64,000 nucleotides of DNA, taken from NCBI GenBank assembly GCA_964058845.1, contig CAXKVR010000082.1, positions 1 to 64,000 of the forward strand, read 5' to 3'. Positions 22,026-33,068 of the stretch are shown here, piece after piece. The notes beneath the pieces are model-generated. The model did not search any database, was not told where the DNA came from, and saw only the letters and a program-made list of their open reading frames with translations. Origin of the DNA: Carex sylvatica (Eukaryota > Streptophyta > Magnoliopsida > Poales > Cyperaceae). Each line of letters begins with the position of its first letter. The first letter of the stretch is position 1. The position numbers and the translations under genes are program-made.

Positions 22026-23147
22026 ATGCGCAAGCGAAAGACAAGCACTGTTATCCCGACCGATAGCACTGCTAGTAAACGAAGCGCTAGCAATGCCGTG
22101 CGCCTTAAGAGAAACTGGTCAGCACTTCCACAAGACATCCTCCATCTCTTCTCCAAAAAGCTTCCTGATATCTCTGATTTCATTCGCTTCCGTGCTGTGT
22201 GCAAGAGCTGGCAGCGATCAGCCCCAATCACCGATCCTCCTCCACAACTCCCCTGGCTTCTAGAACGCCGTCAAGACCCTGAAGAAGACCGTGAAAACGC
22301 CATCATACGTTTCTACTGCCTATCATCTGGTAAAGTTCATAGTATCTTCTGTCCAGGTACCCGTCGTGCTTGGCTCAAGGGTCCCGCACGTCAATACTTA
22401 CTTGCCTCTCACTCTAGAAGTTTCCAGATGCATCTTCTTAATCCTCTTACTCATGATGAGATTCATATCCCTCTTGCTAAAGTTTTTGGGTGCCCGGACT
22501 ATATTGGTCCAGATCAAAATGAAGGGGGCGATATAGTGATTGTATCGGGAGAGGCAGATTATTTTCTATTTCCTGGCATGAAATGGAATACTGCACCCAA
22601 AATGATGGCTTTTATGCGATCTGATGCTGATGATTGGGCCTATGTAGCAGGGATCAGCGGCACTGGTAATGGTAATGCATTTTATATGGGACGATACTTT
22701 AGCAATGACTGGAAAATCGGCATTACGAATGTTCTTGATACTGCTACAAAAAAGTTGGCTTATCAAGTCGCACCACCAGAGGACACAAACCCTCTTCTAA
22801 AGGGTCACACAGTTTTGGTTGAGTCAGGAGGAAAGATTTTAAGGTTGTTCCAGTATAATGAGGCTGAGCAGAGCTGCTTTGATATATACTGTCTTTATTT
22901 TGGTGATGGAGAAGGGAAACCTTGTTGGTTGAAAATCACTGATATTGGTGACCAAGTGTTGTTTCTGCAATATCATTGTGGGTTATCTTTCAATGCAAGT
23001 AACTTTGCTGGATTCAAAGGGAATTACATTTACTTCCTGGAAGACGAGCGACATCTTTTTAGATATGACATAGGAGATGGTACAACTGAGATGTTGCCTT
23101 GCCCTTTTGATTCATTGCAGACTTGGTTTGTGCCTAGTCTGGTCTAG
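22026..23147 (+). CDS. F-box/DUF295 protein (right duplicate, intact)
   Basis: A 373-residue single-exon protein. It has a basic N-terminus (MRKRKTSTVIP) that could act as a nuclear localisation signal, an F-box at about residues 31-68 (WSALPQDILHLFSKKLPDIS, FRAVCKSWQRSA), then a DUF295/KIB1-4 propeller region (HLLNPLTHDEIHIPLAKVFG, GKPCWLKITDIGDQ, NYIYFLEDE) and an intact tail (TWFVPSLV). Likely an SCF ubiquitin-ligase adaptor of unknown target. It is tandem to the gene at 19764 and the intact paralogue of the gene at 12077-13165, which lost this tail through a frameshift. About 1.1 kb separates it from its upstream neighbour. Confidence 0.93.
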   Translation: MRKRKTSTVIPTDSTASKRSASNAVRLKRNWSALPQDILHLFSKKLPDISDFIRFRAVCKSWQRSAPITDPPPQLPWLLERRQDPEEDRENAIIRFYCLSSGKVHSIFCPGTRRAWLKGPARQYLLASHSRSFQMHLLNPLTHDEIHIPLAKVFGCPDYIGPDQNEGGDIVIVSGEADYFLFPGMKWNTAPKMMAFMRSDADDWAYVAGISGTGNGNAFYMGRYFSNDWKIGITNVLDTATKKLAYQVAPPEDTNPLLKGHTVLVESGGKILRLFQYNEAEQSCFDIYCLYFGDGEGKPCWLKITDIGDQVLFLQYHCGLSFNASNFAGFKGNYIYFLEDERHLFRYDIGDGTTEMLPCPFDSLQTWFVPSLV

Positions 23148-23334
23148 CTCTCCGATATCAATTATGCTTTAATAGCCAAGTAAGTTTAATTAAGTAGTAA
23201 TTTAGCTTTTTGTTTAATTTGTTAGAAATTTAGTTCAGTTGTTCTGATCAGACTGCCTTCATAGTGATCAGTGTGTTTGCAAATTTATTTTAGTATTATT
23301 AATTTAGCTACACTGGTATTTAATACCACCCCTT

Positions 23335-24097
23335 GAGCTTTTACAAATCCATGGGTGAATATTGGACCAACAAATTTTCTCTCGCTTGTTTTCACTTATG
23401 TTGGTTTTAGGTATTCAGGTACTCAAGAGTCAAGGCCATATTACTTTCCTTGCTGTGGTGAATTTGAAAATGTTAATTATCTTTTTGTAACTTGTTCATA
23501 TATTGTTCAAATTTGAAAATGGTTAGCTAAGTTAAATGGCTTTACTTTTGACTGTCCTTTTATTCAACATTTGTGGCTTTTAGATGCCTATATTTCTTTG
23601 AACGACAAATTATTTTTATAATTAATTAGATGAGCAATTTTATGGACCATTTGGTTAGAGAGAAATAATTTCTTCTTTAACAATTCTAGTATCAAACCTG
23701 TACATCAATTAACTGCTAAAATAGTAAGTATAGCTTCATTTTGGTGTAAATGTAAAGGTGATGCTACATTTTTTGAAACTAATTTTTATTTTGCCAGATG
23801 ATTTTAAGGACTTGGCACCAAGTTTTACTATGACAGTCATACAGGAATAGGTGGAGGATCTTCAGATATCATTGAAGGCTGATGACATGTGTGTTTTTCA
23901 ATACGTTGTTTTGGAGAACCTTTTGTAATAGACATATCTAGACTTTGTTTCTGTTGTTAGTAGCAGCCTGTAATTATCTTTAGACTGAGGAGCTTGTAAT
24001 CAAAGTTCCTAGTACCAGCTGTTTGGTACTTCGAATGCTTTTAACATTCTGAGTTCTAATGGAGAGGGTTTCCCCCGCTATTATAAAAAAAAAGTGA
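23335..24097 (+). pseudogene. 5'-truncated LINE 3' end
   Basis: Translation with a few stops gives a plant LINE C-terminal zinc-ribbon region (YFPCCGEFENVNYLFVTC) and WTIWLERNNFFFNN, the usual wording just before the LINE end. It finishes with gtaccagctg, ggtttcccccgctattat and a short A tail (about 24087-24096). It was already present when the cluster was duplicated, because the left copy carries it too, less a short 3' deletion. Confidence 0.75.
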
Positions 24098-25331
24098 GTC
24101 AAAGCCCAAATTTGATGTGGGTTTCCGCATAGTAGGATATGAGATTGCTTACAATGCATTTCGCTTATTTAGCATGTTTTATTCCCTCTTTTTTCTCTAT
24201 AAATATAAGGCATTTTTAAATTTTAATGTTTAAAACAATTCATTTAAAACAGTTGTTGAATTGGTCAAAACAAGAATTTTTTTTTAGCTTTGCCTCATTT
24301 TGAAATGGTCTTTGAGCTTTCTATTGTAAAATCATGTGTTTTAGTCCGAAAGCACCATACCGACAAATATGCAGCCGTGTATTGAACATTTGTTTAAAGG
24401 TTATTACACTTGTATAGGCCGAATTGTGATTTTTTTTTTCTCACGGCCAATTGCATCCATTTTTTAACTTATTATGAAGAGCATGATGATTTAAAGCTGT
24501 AAGCGTAAGGTCATTTCATTTTTGAGATAGTGAAATGTACAATTTTTTTTTTTTTTTGGAAAATCTTCACATAAACGGCAAAGTTGTAAGAAGGCTCGAA
24601 CTCTAATTTAGGTAACCATAGTTTTAAGATTTTTTTCTCCCAGCCAAGTGTGCTACCGCCGCTATGGTGAAAGGTACATCTTAAGATACGAAATTCCGAA
24701 GACACTGGGACTTTAATTTGTATTGCACCACAAAATTAAGTATAGCTATAACTATTATCAAAATAATTTTCTGAGTTCTTTTATCAAGTTTGTATGTTCT
24801 CTCTGTCTCCTTGTAATGTAAATTTAATATTGTTATTTCACCATGGTTAATATACGATAAAAGGTTTGAATTTCCTATTCTAGTTTCAAACGGAACCAAA
24901 CATCGAACAAACTATTCTGAATAGTCTAAACCTCAAAAATAGCATATTCCCATTTCATCTAAACACACCCTATAGATTTGATAGGCAGGAAAGGTATATG
25001 CCCAACAGTGCAGTATGCTATAGATTTGATTTATAGCCTTTTGGATTAATTTGTACAGTCAAAAATCAATCAAAGAGGAATCTCACCCTGATAGTAAACT
25101 AGTAAACCAATATGCATATATACAAGGGTAACTCTTGATGACATGTGAGCAATATCTTTACAATAACTGTGACTCCTATGATCTGATCTGCCATTACAAA
25201 AATCTGGCTAATCAGATGCTTCGGTTTCTTCTAAATGCTACCAACAAAAAATCTGGCAGTATTTTTTTCTACTATCATACATACAATTGTGAGAAAGAGA
25301 GGAGGGAAGAAGGCAAAAGGTGGAGAGAGAC
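24098..25331. other. Non-coding DNA between LINE stub and DUF7054 gene
   Basis: Contains the point (about 24149-24152) to which both outer ends of the left copy map. It also holds a MITE-like end near 24880-24970 and several T runs. No gene is seen. Confidence 0.6.
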
Positions 25332-27642
25332 TTACGAACAATTGTCACAAGTGACCACCCTCCAAAGCCTGATAGTGCGCCTCTTTATCTTGTTAAACTT
25401 CTTTATGATAAACAACATAAATGATCGAGATGTATTAACTGCTTGAGTTTTGACACTAGAGAAAATATCTGTACTTTGTTTTATGACCCAATTGCTTTCT
25501 TCCATCCCAGAATAGGAGCCCTTTGTTTCACAGTTCTTGTGAAGATAGAAGCTCCGACCCCCTACTTCACCAATTTTGTCGTTCTTGTTCAAACCTGGTG
25601 AAAGTCTGGAATATGTAAGCTTGAAAAAATGTATTGCAATAAGTGGCGGAGCCACAGTGGGACGGGTAGGCAGCTGCCTACCCCTGAAATTTTTCTTCTT
25701 CTTTTAACTAGATTCTTCGATAGGTTTTGTCTACCCCTAGATTTGATTCTGCCTACCTATGAATTCAATTTGGAGTATCGATTGTCAGTTCATATTTCAG
25801 AGATGGTTTGTGAGTCGTTTAATCTAATAATAAAAGAAAAGTATTTTTAAATTTTTGTTCAATTCGGCAATGCACATGCAATTTTATAACCGATTCAATA
25901 GGCAGAGATGCAATTTGGTAGGTGGGAGTAGGTGGAAAGAGAATTATGGAGGCGATTCAAATCCGAACCCGTTTAGAAAAAATATCTGAATCTGATTTCT
26001 GTCCACTCCTAACTCAAATCCTGGCTACGCCACTGATTGCAATGACAAAAAAATGTAATTTGAATTTGAAACTATAAATCCCATGTGGCTAAAACTCTTT
26101 GGAATTACTTTTTTTTGTTTTCTTGATAACCTGGACAGGACCCTTATTACTATCATATACTATAAAGAGCCTATTTCATAAATTTTACTCAGAATAAGAA
26201 AGGGGAAAGATCCCATATTCTTTATTAGTAGAATTGTAAACCGAAGCTTTCATTTGAAACTAGATTCGTTCCAGAGGAATAAAAAGAACCAACTCTAATT
26301 TCTTGTTTAGCATAATTGTAGTAATTTGTTCAGAATGCCAATGCATGGGATTTGGTAAAGAATAAATTCCCCTGGAATTATATTAGTTCGAATTAGATAC
26401 TGTATTTAGGCAGTGTGTAGATATTTTACGTCCAGGCGACTATGCCAATCAAACTAATAGAACCGCGAAAAATGTGTTTTGTATTACACTATGTTGTGCC
26501 TCTATAATTTACAAACCAGTTTATATAAAATACAGAAAACTCAGTAAACTATCAATAACTGCCTAGTGCCTACTGTTCTAAAAATAAGGTGACAAATAAA
26601 TTATGGCATATGGAAATTGCTAGTTTGAAACACAGGGCCGCACTGGGCTGAGTTAAAGGGATTTGATCCTCATTTAATATTAAAAATAATAATAAAATAC
26701 GCCATACTTTGGAGGGAGAAATGAGAATGGTGTAGCTGGAATGAAGCGGTGACGGCAGTATCGAGACAAGGACTTCGTCCCTCACTTTTGTACCTCTGAA
26801 GAACAGCTTTGATTGCTTCTTCCACACTTGCCCCCAACCTGACGAGGGCCTTAATAGGCCCCACACTCCCCTCCACAGTCACACTGACCAGCACTTTCTT
26901 TTCCACCTGTTCAATTTAAAGTTTAAACCATCATTTTACCAGTATAACTCCGCACATGTAAAAAAATTGACTTTTTCATATAATTTGTCATTTTTAAAGT
27001 ACAAGGCAAATGGCAAAATAAACATAAATATTTTAAAGTTGAAAAGGGTAATTTTTTTTACATCTGCATTGGAAATTATTCATATCGATCACAGTTTCCT
27101 TGTCAAGAACCTAAAAGTTATACTAATTGCTAATTAAACAGTTGAACACAATGAACTCAAATTTTGGTAGTATTTGCTCTTGTTAAATTTGAGAGGTTGT
27201 ATATTGGAAAGCTTCAGTTTGTACTGTACAAAGCACACTTAGGTTTGATCACCCTAATATACTATTCTGGGAAACTAACGCCATATGGAGACCAAATTTT
27301 ATCACTAAATATGTAATTTACCTCTGAAGGATCGAGCAATCGGGGTAAAGCTTGAACCCGAGGAGATGGCTCAGAAAGATCATAGCAGCTGTAAAATGTC
27401 GGATTAATAAACAGAGGTGTTACAGTTACGTCCTTCTGGTCGGATTCCGATATGACATCGGCGGGTACCAATTGAACGATCCACAGTATGGGCTCAGATG
27501 CACAACGTGGCAGAATCTTACTGGTTGATTTCTTTCGCGGTTGTTGAGACCGTCGGATCAAGGATACGCGGCGGGACCTACCTACCGGAGATCCTCTTTT
27601 GGAGAAGGAGCGACGCCGCCTCATGAGGCTTGCTTCATACAT
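25332..27642 (-). CDS. DUF7054 (At4g22758-like) protein, right copy
   Basis: Three exons on the minus strand: 27642-27322, 26906-26708 and 25594-25332 (260 residues). All introns have GT-AG ends and phases agree (321, 199, 263 bases). Residues 1-107 are basic and Ser/Arg-rich; residues about 108-190 form the DUF7054 core (VEKKVLVSVTVEGSVGPIKA, then KIGEVGGRSFYLHKN), related to uncharacterised Arabidopsis At4g22758-type proteins and predicted to be ubiquitin-like in fold. The role is unknown. Relative to the left copy two bases (ct) are missing near 25386, so the C-terminus reads RTIRLWRVVTCDNCS and stops early; which form is ancestral is unclear. An ATG further upstream in frame (27810) exists, but the MYEASL start is conserved in both copies. 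Intron 2 carries a hAT element. Confidence 0.8.
25641..26035. mobile_element. Non-autonomous hAT-type element, 395 bp
   Basis: Flanked by the 8-base duplication attgcaat (25633-25640 and 26036-26043). The ends are complementary (agtggcggagcca against ggctacgccact). The left duplicate has a single attgcaat at 15903-15910 and no insert, so this is a proven post-duplication insertion. An 8-bp duplication and CAGTGGCG-type ends are diagnostic of hAT elements. It lies inside intron 2 of the DUF7054 gene. Confidence 0.88.
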
Positions 27643-27741
27643 GGTTAAACTTATTCGAAAGTAATTCTCTTTTGGGGAAAAATGAGAATGTAGAAAGAAA
27701 GAAAGAAAGGGAAAGTGCGCCTTGGGGTAAGTATTATATAT

Positions 27742-28164
27742 AAGAAATGGGGAACGGAAGATGGTATATAGAGAAAGCCACGGCAAGTTTGGGTTGCCAG
27801 TAGCATTCACTAATACAGATAGTAATGTAACGGGACGATGATTTAGGCATAATGATACTCGAGTAATGACCCGTTGTAGATTTTAAAAGTAATGACACGG
27901 CGTAGAGGATATTTTACTCTGTATTCCACTGACACTGAGAGCGAGAGGTTGCGTTTGCGTAGGTCGGACGGTCCCACAGTCGTACTGGTCGGTGCAGAAT
28001 CCAGATGTATGTGACTAAAATTAAGTTGGAGGTAGTGTGGCGGGAAATGATCCAGTGATGTAGCACAGCATAACATATGGGTCCCATATTTTAGCGACCC
28101 GTGTTCTTCTCATTGGATCAAGATTTTCTTGTGCCCTTTATTTAAGAGCCTTCTATATAATTCT
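27742..28164. other. Upstream flank of the DUF7054 gene, ending at the LINE target duplication
   Basis: Unique sequence not present in the left copy; it probably includes the distal promoter of the DUF7054 gene. The last 13 bases (28152-28164) are the target duplication of the LINE. Confidence 0.5.
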
Positions 28165-28559
28165 TTTTTTCAATTCAAAATTTTTACATTCTTGTATTCA
28201 TTCTTAATCTCAATGTGCAGCCAAACAGATTCTAAAGATACATTACATGAAAAAATTAATTAAAGTAAACTCTAATAAGTGAAAATTAGCCACTATCAAA
28301 CTAGGAAATTCTAAGAATTTAAAATAGTGCTTTAAATTTAAATCTTACTTATCTATTCCTGCTCCTCTACTTTTTGAACTTGTGAGATCTTCTTTGCAAA
28401 TAAACCTCTCCTGACAATCTTGTGTTATTTACCAGTGATTCCGAATTAACCTTTGTCTCCTCGTTTCAATCCCAAATTTACCAGTAACCGCAGCTGCTTG
28501 AACTTCTTTTCTTTTGACTGCCTTCTCTCCCCCTCTGTACTATGGTGGCCCCCTTAATG

Positions 28560-29048
28560 TCAACCCAGTTTGAACATTTCAATCAGAAAGAATTTGGGGT
28601 TCAAGTGTCTCTCCAGCTGTTTCCATTGTGAGTGTATAGGATCCAATATTGCCCCGCTGTTCTGCTGATTCCTTCTTGCCCAATTGGATATCTCGTGTGG
28701 TCCCTTTGTCGCCTCTCTTGTAACATGTCTGATTTGAATGTTCCTGCATTGATTCTGTGCTAGTCTTCCGCATTGGGCGACCGTATCCGCTGCTTTCCAT
28801 GATGGTAGGTCCTGAATTAAATTGCTATTTACTGCATTTACCAACACTTTACAGACCGATAGGACTTGAACTCCTCCGCTCTCCAATGTATGTGGTTGAG
28901 TGGTGCACAACTGTAAGGTGTGTAGAAGCGTCATTGCTTCCGCGTGTAGCGGATCCTCAGCTATCATGCACCCGAATGTTATTTTTTCTAGCAGGCCTAT
29001 CTGGTTATAGATTGATGCTCCCCATCCTGCCTTTTGGAAGAGTCCCAA
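28560..29048 (-). pseudogene. LINE RNase H domain
   Basis: Translation GWGASIYNQ, AEDPLHAEAMTLLHTLQLC and later CRNIQIRHVTREAT follows the plant LINE RNase H layout: a strand with the first acidic position altered, an Ala-Glu-Ala helix, and a C-terminal R-x-x-N/T region. This domain removes RNA from the hybrid during retrotransposition. Confidence 0.75.
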
Positions 29049-29269
29049 GATGCATCAGTAATAAAAATCGCCTGAGATGGGGGGATGTGAGTCACCTGAG
29101 CTTCTTTTGGGATATTGCTTTTGGCCTTTATTAGTGTAGAATCTTCCGGTTGTATCATTTGCTTTGCCTGCATCACTATTGATTCTGGTTTTTCCTTCTT
29201 TCCTGAGAAAATCTCAGCATTCCTAGCTTTTCAAATACACCAAATTAGATTGCACAAGAACATAATTTG

Positions 29270-29467
29270 TTAAGGGTCCATGTGATCAGTGAGGTCCAAT
29301 AATGCCTTCGTAAAGTCCAGTGGTATCATATCCACTCGCAATGGCATAGGTGATATGTACCATGTAGCTTTGGACAGGTCACAGAAGAATATAATGTGGT
29401 TGAGAAATTCATTTTCCCCACTACATCTCTGGCATCTGGGATTGACGGATTGGATCCGCCTATGCAT
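29270..29467 (-). pseudogene. LINE zinc-ribbon (zf-RVT-like)
   Basis: RIQSVNPRCQRCSGENEFLN followed by HIIFFCDLSKATW gives the C-x2-C ... H-x4-C pattern found between reverse transcriptase and RNase H in plant LINEs. Confidence 0.75.
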
Positions 29468-30155
29468 CTCGGTGAGTGTTGGTAATCCCCCATGAACCGC
29501 TTTTCATAGAAACATCATTACTCGGGGAATCAGACATTTCCATTTCCATATCCTTTCTCATGCTCTCAACTTCAATTGTGAATGCACCATAGGCGACCCA
29601 TTATGCTCCTCCAGCAACATGTATCCTTCCTTAGTGGAGTAGGTACTTTTCTTGCTTTTCCCCCAAATAAGTCTATCATGGATTAAAGGCTGGCTAGTTG
29701 GCAGTTTAGCCGTTGAGATTATGGCCTGTAAAGCACTATCATTAAGAGTACTCAGTATCAGCTCCGTTTTCTAGGACTGAGTCTCTTGATCAAATAAGGC
29801 ATTAACTGTGATATTCTTCTGGCTATTAGTGCATGCAAGTTGGGTACCCCAGCCCTCAAACCAAGGCTGGTTTACTGCTAAAATTGTACTCCTATCTCCC
29901 ACATGCCATCTAATATTATCTTTGAAGAATGATTTATGTGTCTGCACCACTCTGAAAAGGGGGCTTGTATCCCTTTTATTTTGGACCGCCCAAAACCCAT
30001 TCCTCGGATAGTACTTAGCTCGGAAAACCTGAACCCATATTCTGTCACTGTTTGATGCAATCTGCCATACCACTTTCAATAGTAAAGAATTGTTGAAAGT
30101 TTTGATGTTTTTTTATCCCCAGACCCCCTGGTTCATCTGTTGTACATATCTTGGT

Positions 30156-31478
30156 CTAGCTGATAAAAGACATATACCTTTCATCCCTTATCTTTCCCCA
30201 TAAAAAATTTTTGAGCACTCTGTTTATTTCCTCTACAGTGTGGACTGGCAAGGCCGCAATTGTCATATAGTAGACAGGTATGGAAGTGAGTACTGCTTTG
30301 AGGAGGGTTACTCTTCCTGCGAAGGAGAGCAATCCTATCTTCCAGCCAGCAAGCTTTGTATACAATTTATCAAGTAGTAGGCTGTGGGTAATGTCGACCT
30401 GCTGCCTTGATTATGTAACAATCACTCCAAGGTATTTTTCCTTTTCATCCGCACCTCTTGCCTGTAGTTCATCAAAAATTTCCTGTTTGCATTCCTCCTC
30501 GCAACATCCACTGAATCAGATTATAGATTTTGCCAGGTTTATTGCCAGACCCGAATTCTCCTCAAACACTTGAAAGATACCCTTGAAAGCTCTTACCTCT
30601 GCCAGAGTAGCTTGTCCCATCACCATTAGATCATCCGCGTAGAGTATGTGTGTCAAAGTAGGCGCCGTGTGTGCCACTGTTATTCCTTTTATGTCTCTCT
30701 GTTGCAGCTTTTGATGGAATTACTTTGTAAGGCATTTCATTGCCAAGATGAACAGGTATGGGGACAACGGGCATCCTTGCCTCAATCCCCGACTTGGTGT
30801 TATGAACCTCTGACCACTCCCATTTAATAACACCGTTACTCTACTCATTCTCATGGATGTAATTATCAGTTCAGTGATGCACGGCGGCATATTTACTATT
30901 TCCATAACTCGGTTCATAAAGTCTCACCTTATCGTATCGAAAGCCTTCCCTATATCTGCCTTGAGCATAAAGGATCGTTCCTTGTAGCTTCTTGATTGAA
31001 AAGAGTGCAGAATTTCTCGCACCAATATGGTATTATCTGATATGTTTCGATTTTTAATAAAAGCAGTTTGATTGTTTGAAACTAATTCAGCTATGTATGG
31101 TTGTAGCCTATTTGCAATGATCTTCATCATTAAACGATAAACAATGTTACTAATTGTGATAGGTCTAAAATCTTTCGGTGTAATTGAGTTTTTGCATTTT
31201 GGGATGAGAATAATTTGACTTTTGAGCCATGCTTGAGGTGGCCGCCGATTTTGAAATACCTCCTGCATAACTTTAGTCAGATTCTTTTCAAACAAGTTCC
31301 AATAGGTCTGGATGAGTCTTGTAGTTAGCCCATCCGAGCCCGATGCCTTATCGAGGCCCATCTGGAACAGAGTTTCCTTAATCTCGACTGATGTAGGTGG
31401 TGCTTCTAATTTCCTTTGCTCCTCATCTGGAATTTTCTTACTTCCTACCTCTGTCATAGTTCGAAAATAATCTTCCAA
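30156..31478 (-). pseudogene. LINE reverse transcriptase domain
   Basis: Recognisable blocks in order: DKASGSDGLTTRLIQ, ILIPKCKNSITPKDFRPITI, RGLRQGCPLSPYLFILAM, the catalytic YADD (codons at 30630-30641), then GWKIGLLSFAGRVTLLKAVL. They fall in different frames, with a stop near 30920 and another at 30720, so no active enzyme is made. Confidence 0.9.
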
Positions 31479-31958
31479 TTACACTGTGTTGTTCTCACTA
31501 CTTTGGTTGTACAGAGCCTTGTAATAGCGAACAAAAACCCCCCTTATCTCTTTTTCCTCATGCGTGACAGTGCCATCTTCTTTTTGTATCCGCTGTATGT
31601 AGTTAACTCTCCTCCTAGTTGTTGCAATGGTGTGAAAGAAACTTGTATTCTGATCCCTCTATGTACTTAACTATTGTCTCGATCTTTGCATCCGGTACTC
31701 TGCTAGGTCCCTTTCTGCCTTGTTATATTCCTCCAACAACCATGTTTCCACTGAGGGGTCCTATATACTCGGATGCTGCATCTGGAATTCATAGATGCTT
31801 TGTTGAAGCCTCTTAATTATATTCTGAGGGCTTGGAATCTATTTTGCCCATGCCTACACCTCCTTTTGTAAACTAATGATATTCTCCTGCCATGATAACC
31901 CCGCTGACTCCGTCCAATTTTCTTCACAAATTTTGTTGAAACCTGGTGAATTAAACCA

Positions 31959-32694
31959 CTAGTTCTCAACTCTAAAGCGGTTTGGTTTTGGCAGTGACTT
32001 GTTAGTTTTAAGAAGTATAGGCGCATGATCACTTCGGATATGTGGCAGGTGATACACTTGTGCCTGTGTATACAACTGACTCCATGCTGGTGTTGCCACC
32101 ATCCTGTCAAGTCTCTCAAAAATTACCGAGGAAGTGCTTTGGTTATTGGTCCAGGTGTAAGTCGGACCTTTGAACCCCAAATTCATTAATTGAGCTTGGA
32201 ACAAAAAATCACGAAAGGTACGACTGTTTCTATTCAAGTTTGGGTTGCCTCTCCATTTCTCCTCGTCTCCTGCTATCGCGTTAAAATCCCCAATTGCACA
32301 CACCAATCTTTCATGTGTTACAATTCTCATGATTTCTTTCCAAATGAACTCATTCCTTGTATGTGAAGAATCTCCATAAACACACACAAGGGACCAAGGT
32401 GTTTTTTCCGGAGCTGTTACTTTTGCATGTATAAGTGAGAGTAATTGTGAGACTACTTGAATTTGGACACGGTCGTCCCAAAGTAGCCAAAGTCCTCCGG
32501 ACCGGCCCCGAGCCGGTACAAAGGTGTGATTTGGTAAAGGTAACTGTTTTAGGTAAAATTTGGATTTTTTTACTATAACTTTTGGTTTCTGAAACGAAAA
32601 CCACTTTGGCTTTTATAGCCCGGAGGAGGCTATCCATGAATTCTCTTTTTCGTGGGCCTCCGGCCCCATGGCAATTCCAGCTTAGGATATTCAT
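31959..32694 (-). pseudogene. LINE apurinic/apyrimidinic-type endonuclease domain
   Basis: Begins MNILSWNCHGAGGPRKREF and FVSETKS, and after a frameshift continues with CAIGDFNAI, GPTYTWTNN, RLDRMVA and SDHAPIL. These are the standard motifs of the LINE endonuclease that nicks target DNA. Confidence 0.9.
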
Positions 32695-33068
32695 ACTTCC
32701 GGCGGGGGCATCTCTTTTGGTGCTGCCACTGATCTTCTTTTGGATATATGGTATGTGTCTGTCTCTTTATACTGATCCATGATCGTGTTCATATTTTATG
32801 CCATTTGGTGGGAGGTGGAAACACCAGATCGTTTAAATCCAGTATGCCCCCGATCCTTGATTATATGGAGGGAGGTTTTGTGTGAGTTTAGGTTGTTTGT
32901 GTTGGAGTGTGATCTATTTTGTGTTACATATGACATATTAAGATTCAATTCTTGGTATTTTTGGGTTGTATCTGGGATTATGGCAACTTCCCTTGAGGAG
33001 ATGGTGTTATACTGTAATGGGATCGTTCGGCTCTGTGTTACTAGGTTGGTTTGGGGAGTGGGGATGAA

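Larger units (their letters stand above)
20801..27741. repeat. Right (probable donor) copy of the duplicated cluster
   Basis: Runs from inside the 3' end of the F-box gene at 19764-20894, through a complete F-box/DUF295 gene and LINE stub, to about 100 bases upstream of the DUF7054 gene. It is regarded as the donor because the first F-box gene continues intact across the boundary at 20801, whereas the left copy has only its last 30 codons. It later received a hAT insertion at 25641-26035. Confidence 0.8.

Noticed and set aside
23335..24097. A separate protein gene downstream of the right F-box gene
   Set aside because: The translation is a LINE C-terminus with stops and an A tail, so it is a retrotransposon stub.
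28757..29134. 125-codon plus-strand frame inside the LINE
   Set aside because: It is antisense to the LINE RNase H region, with no independent support.
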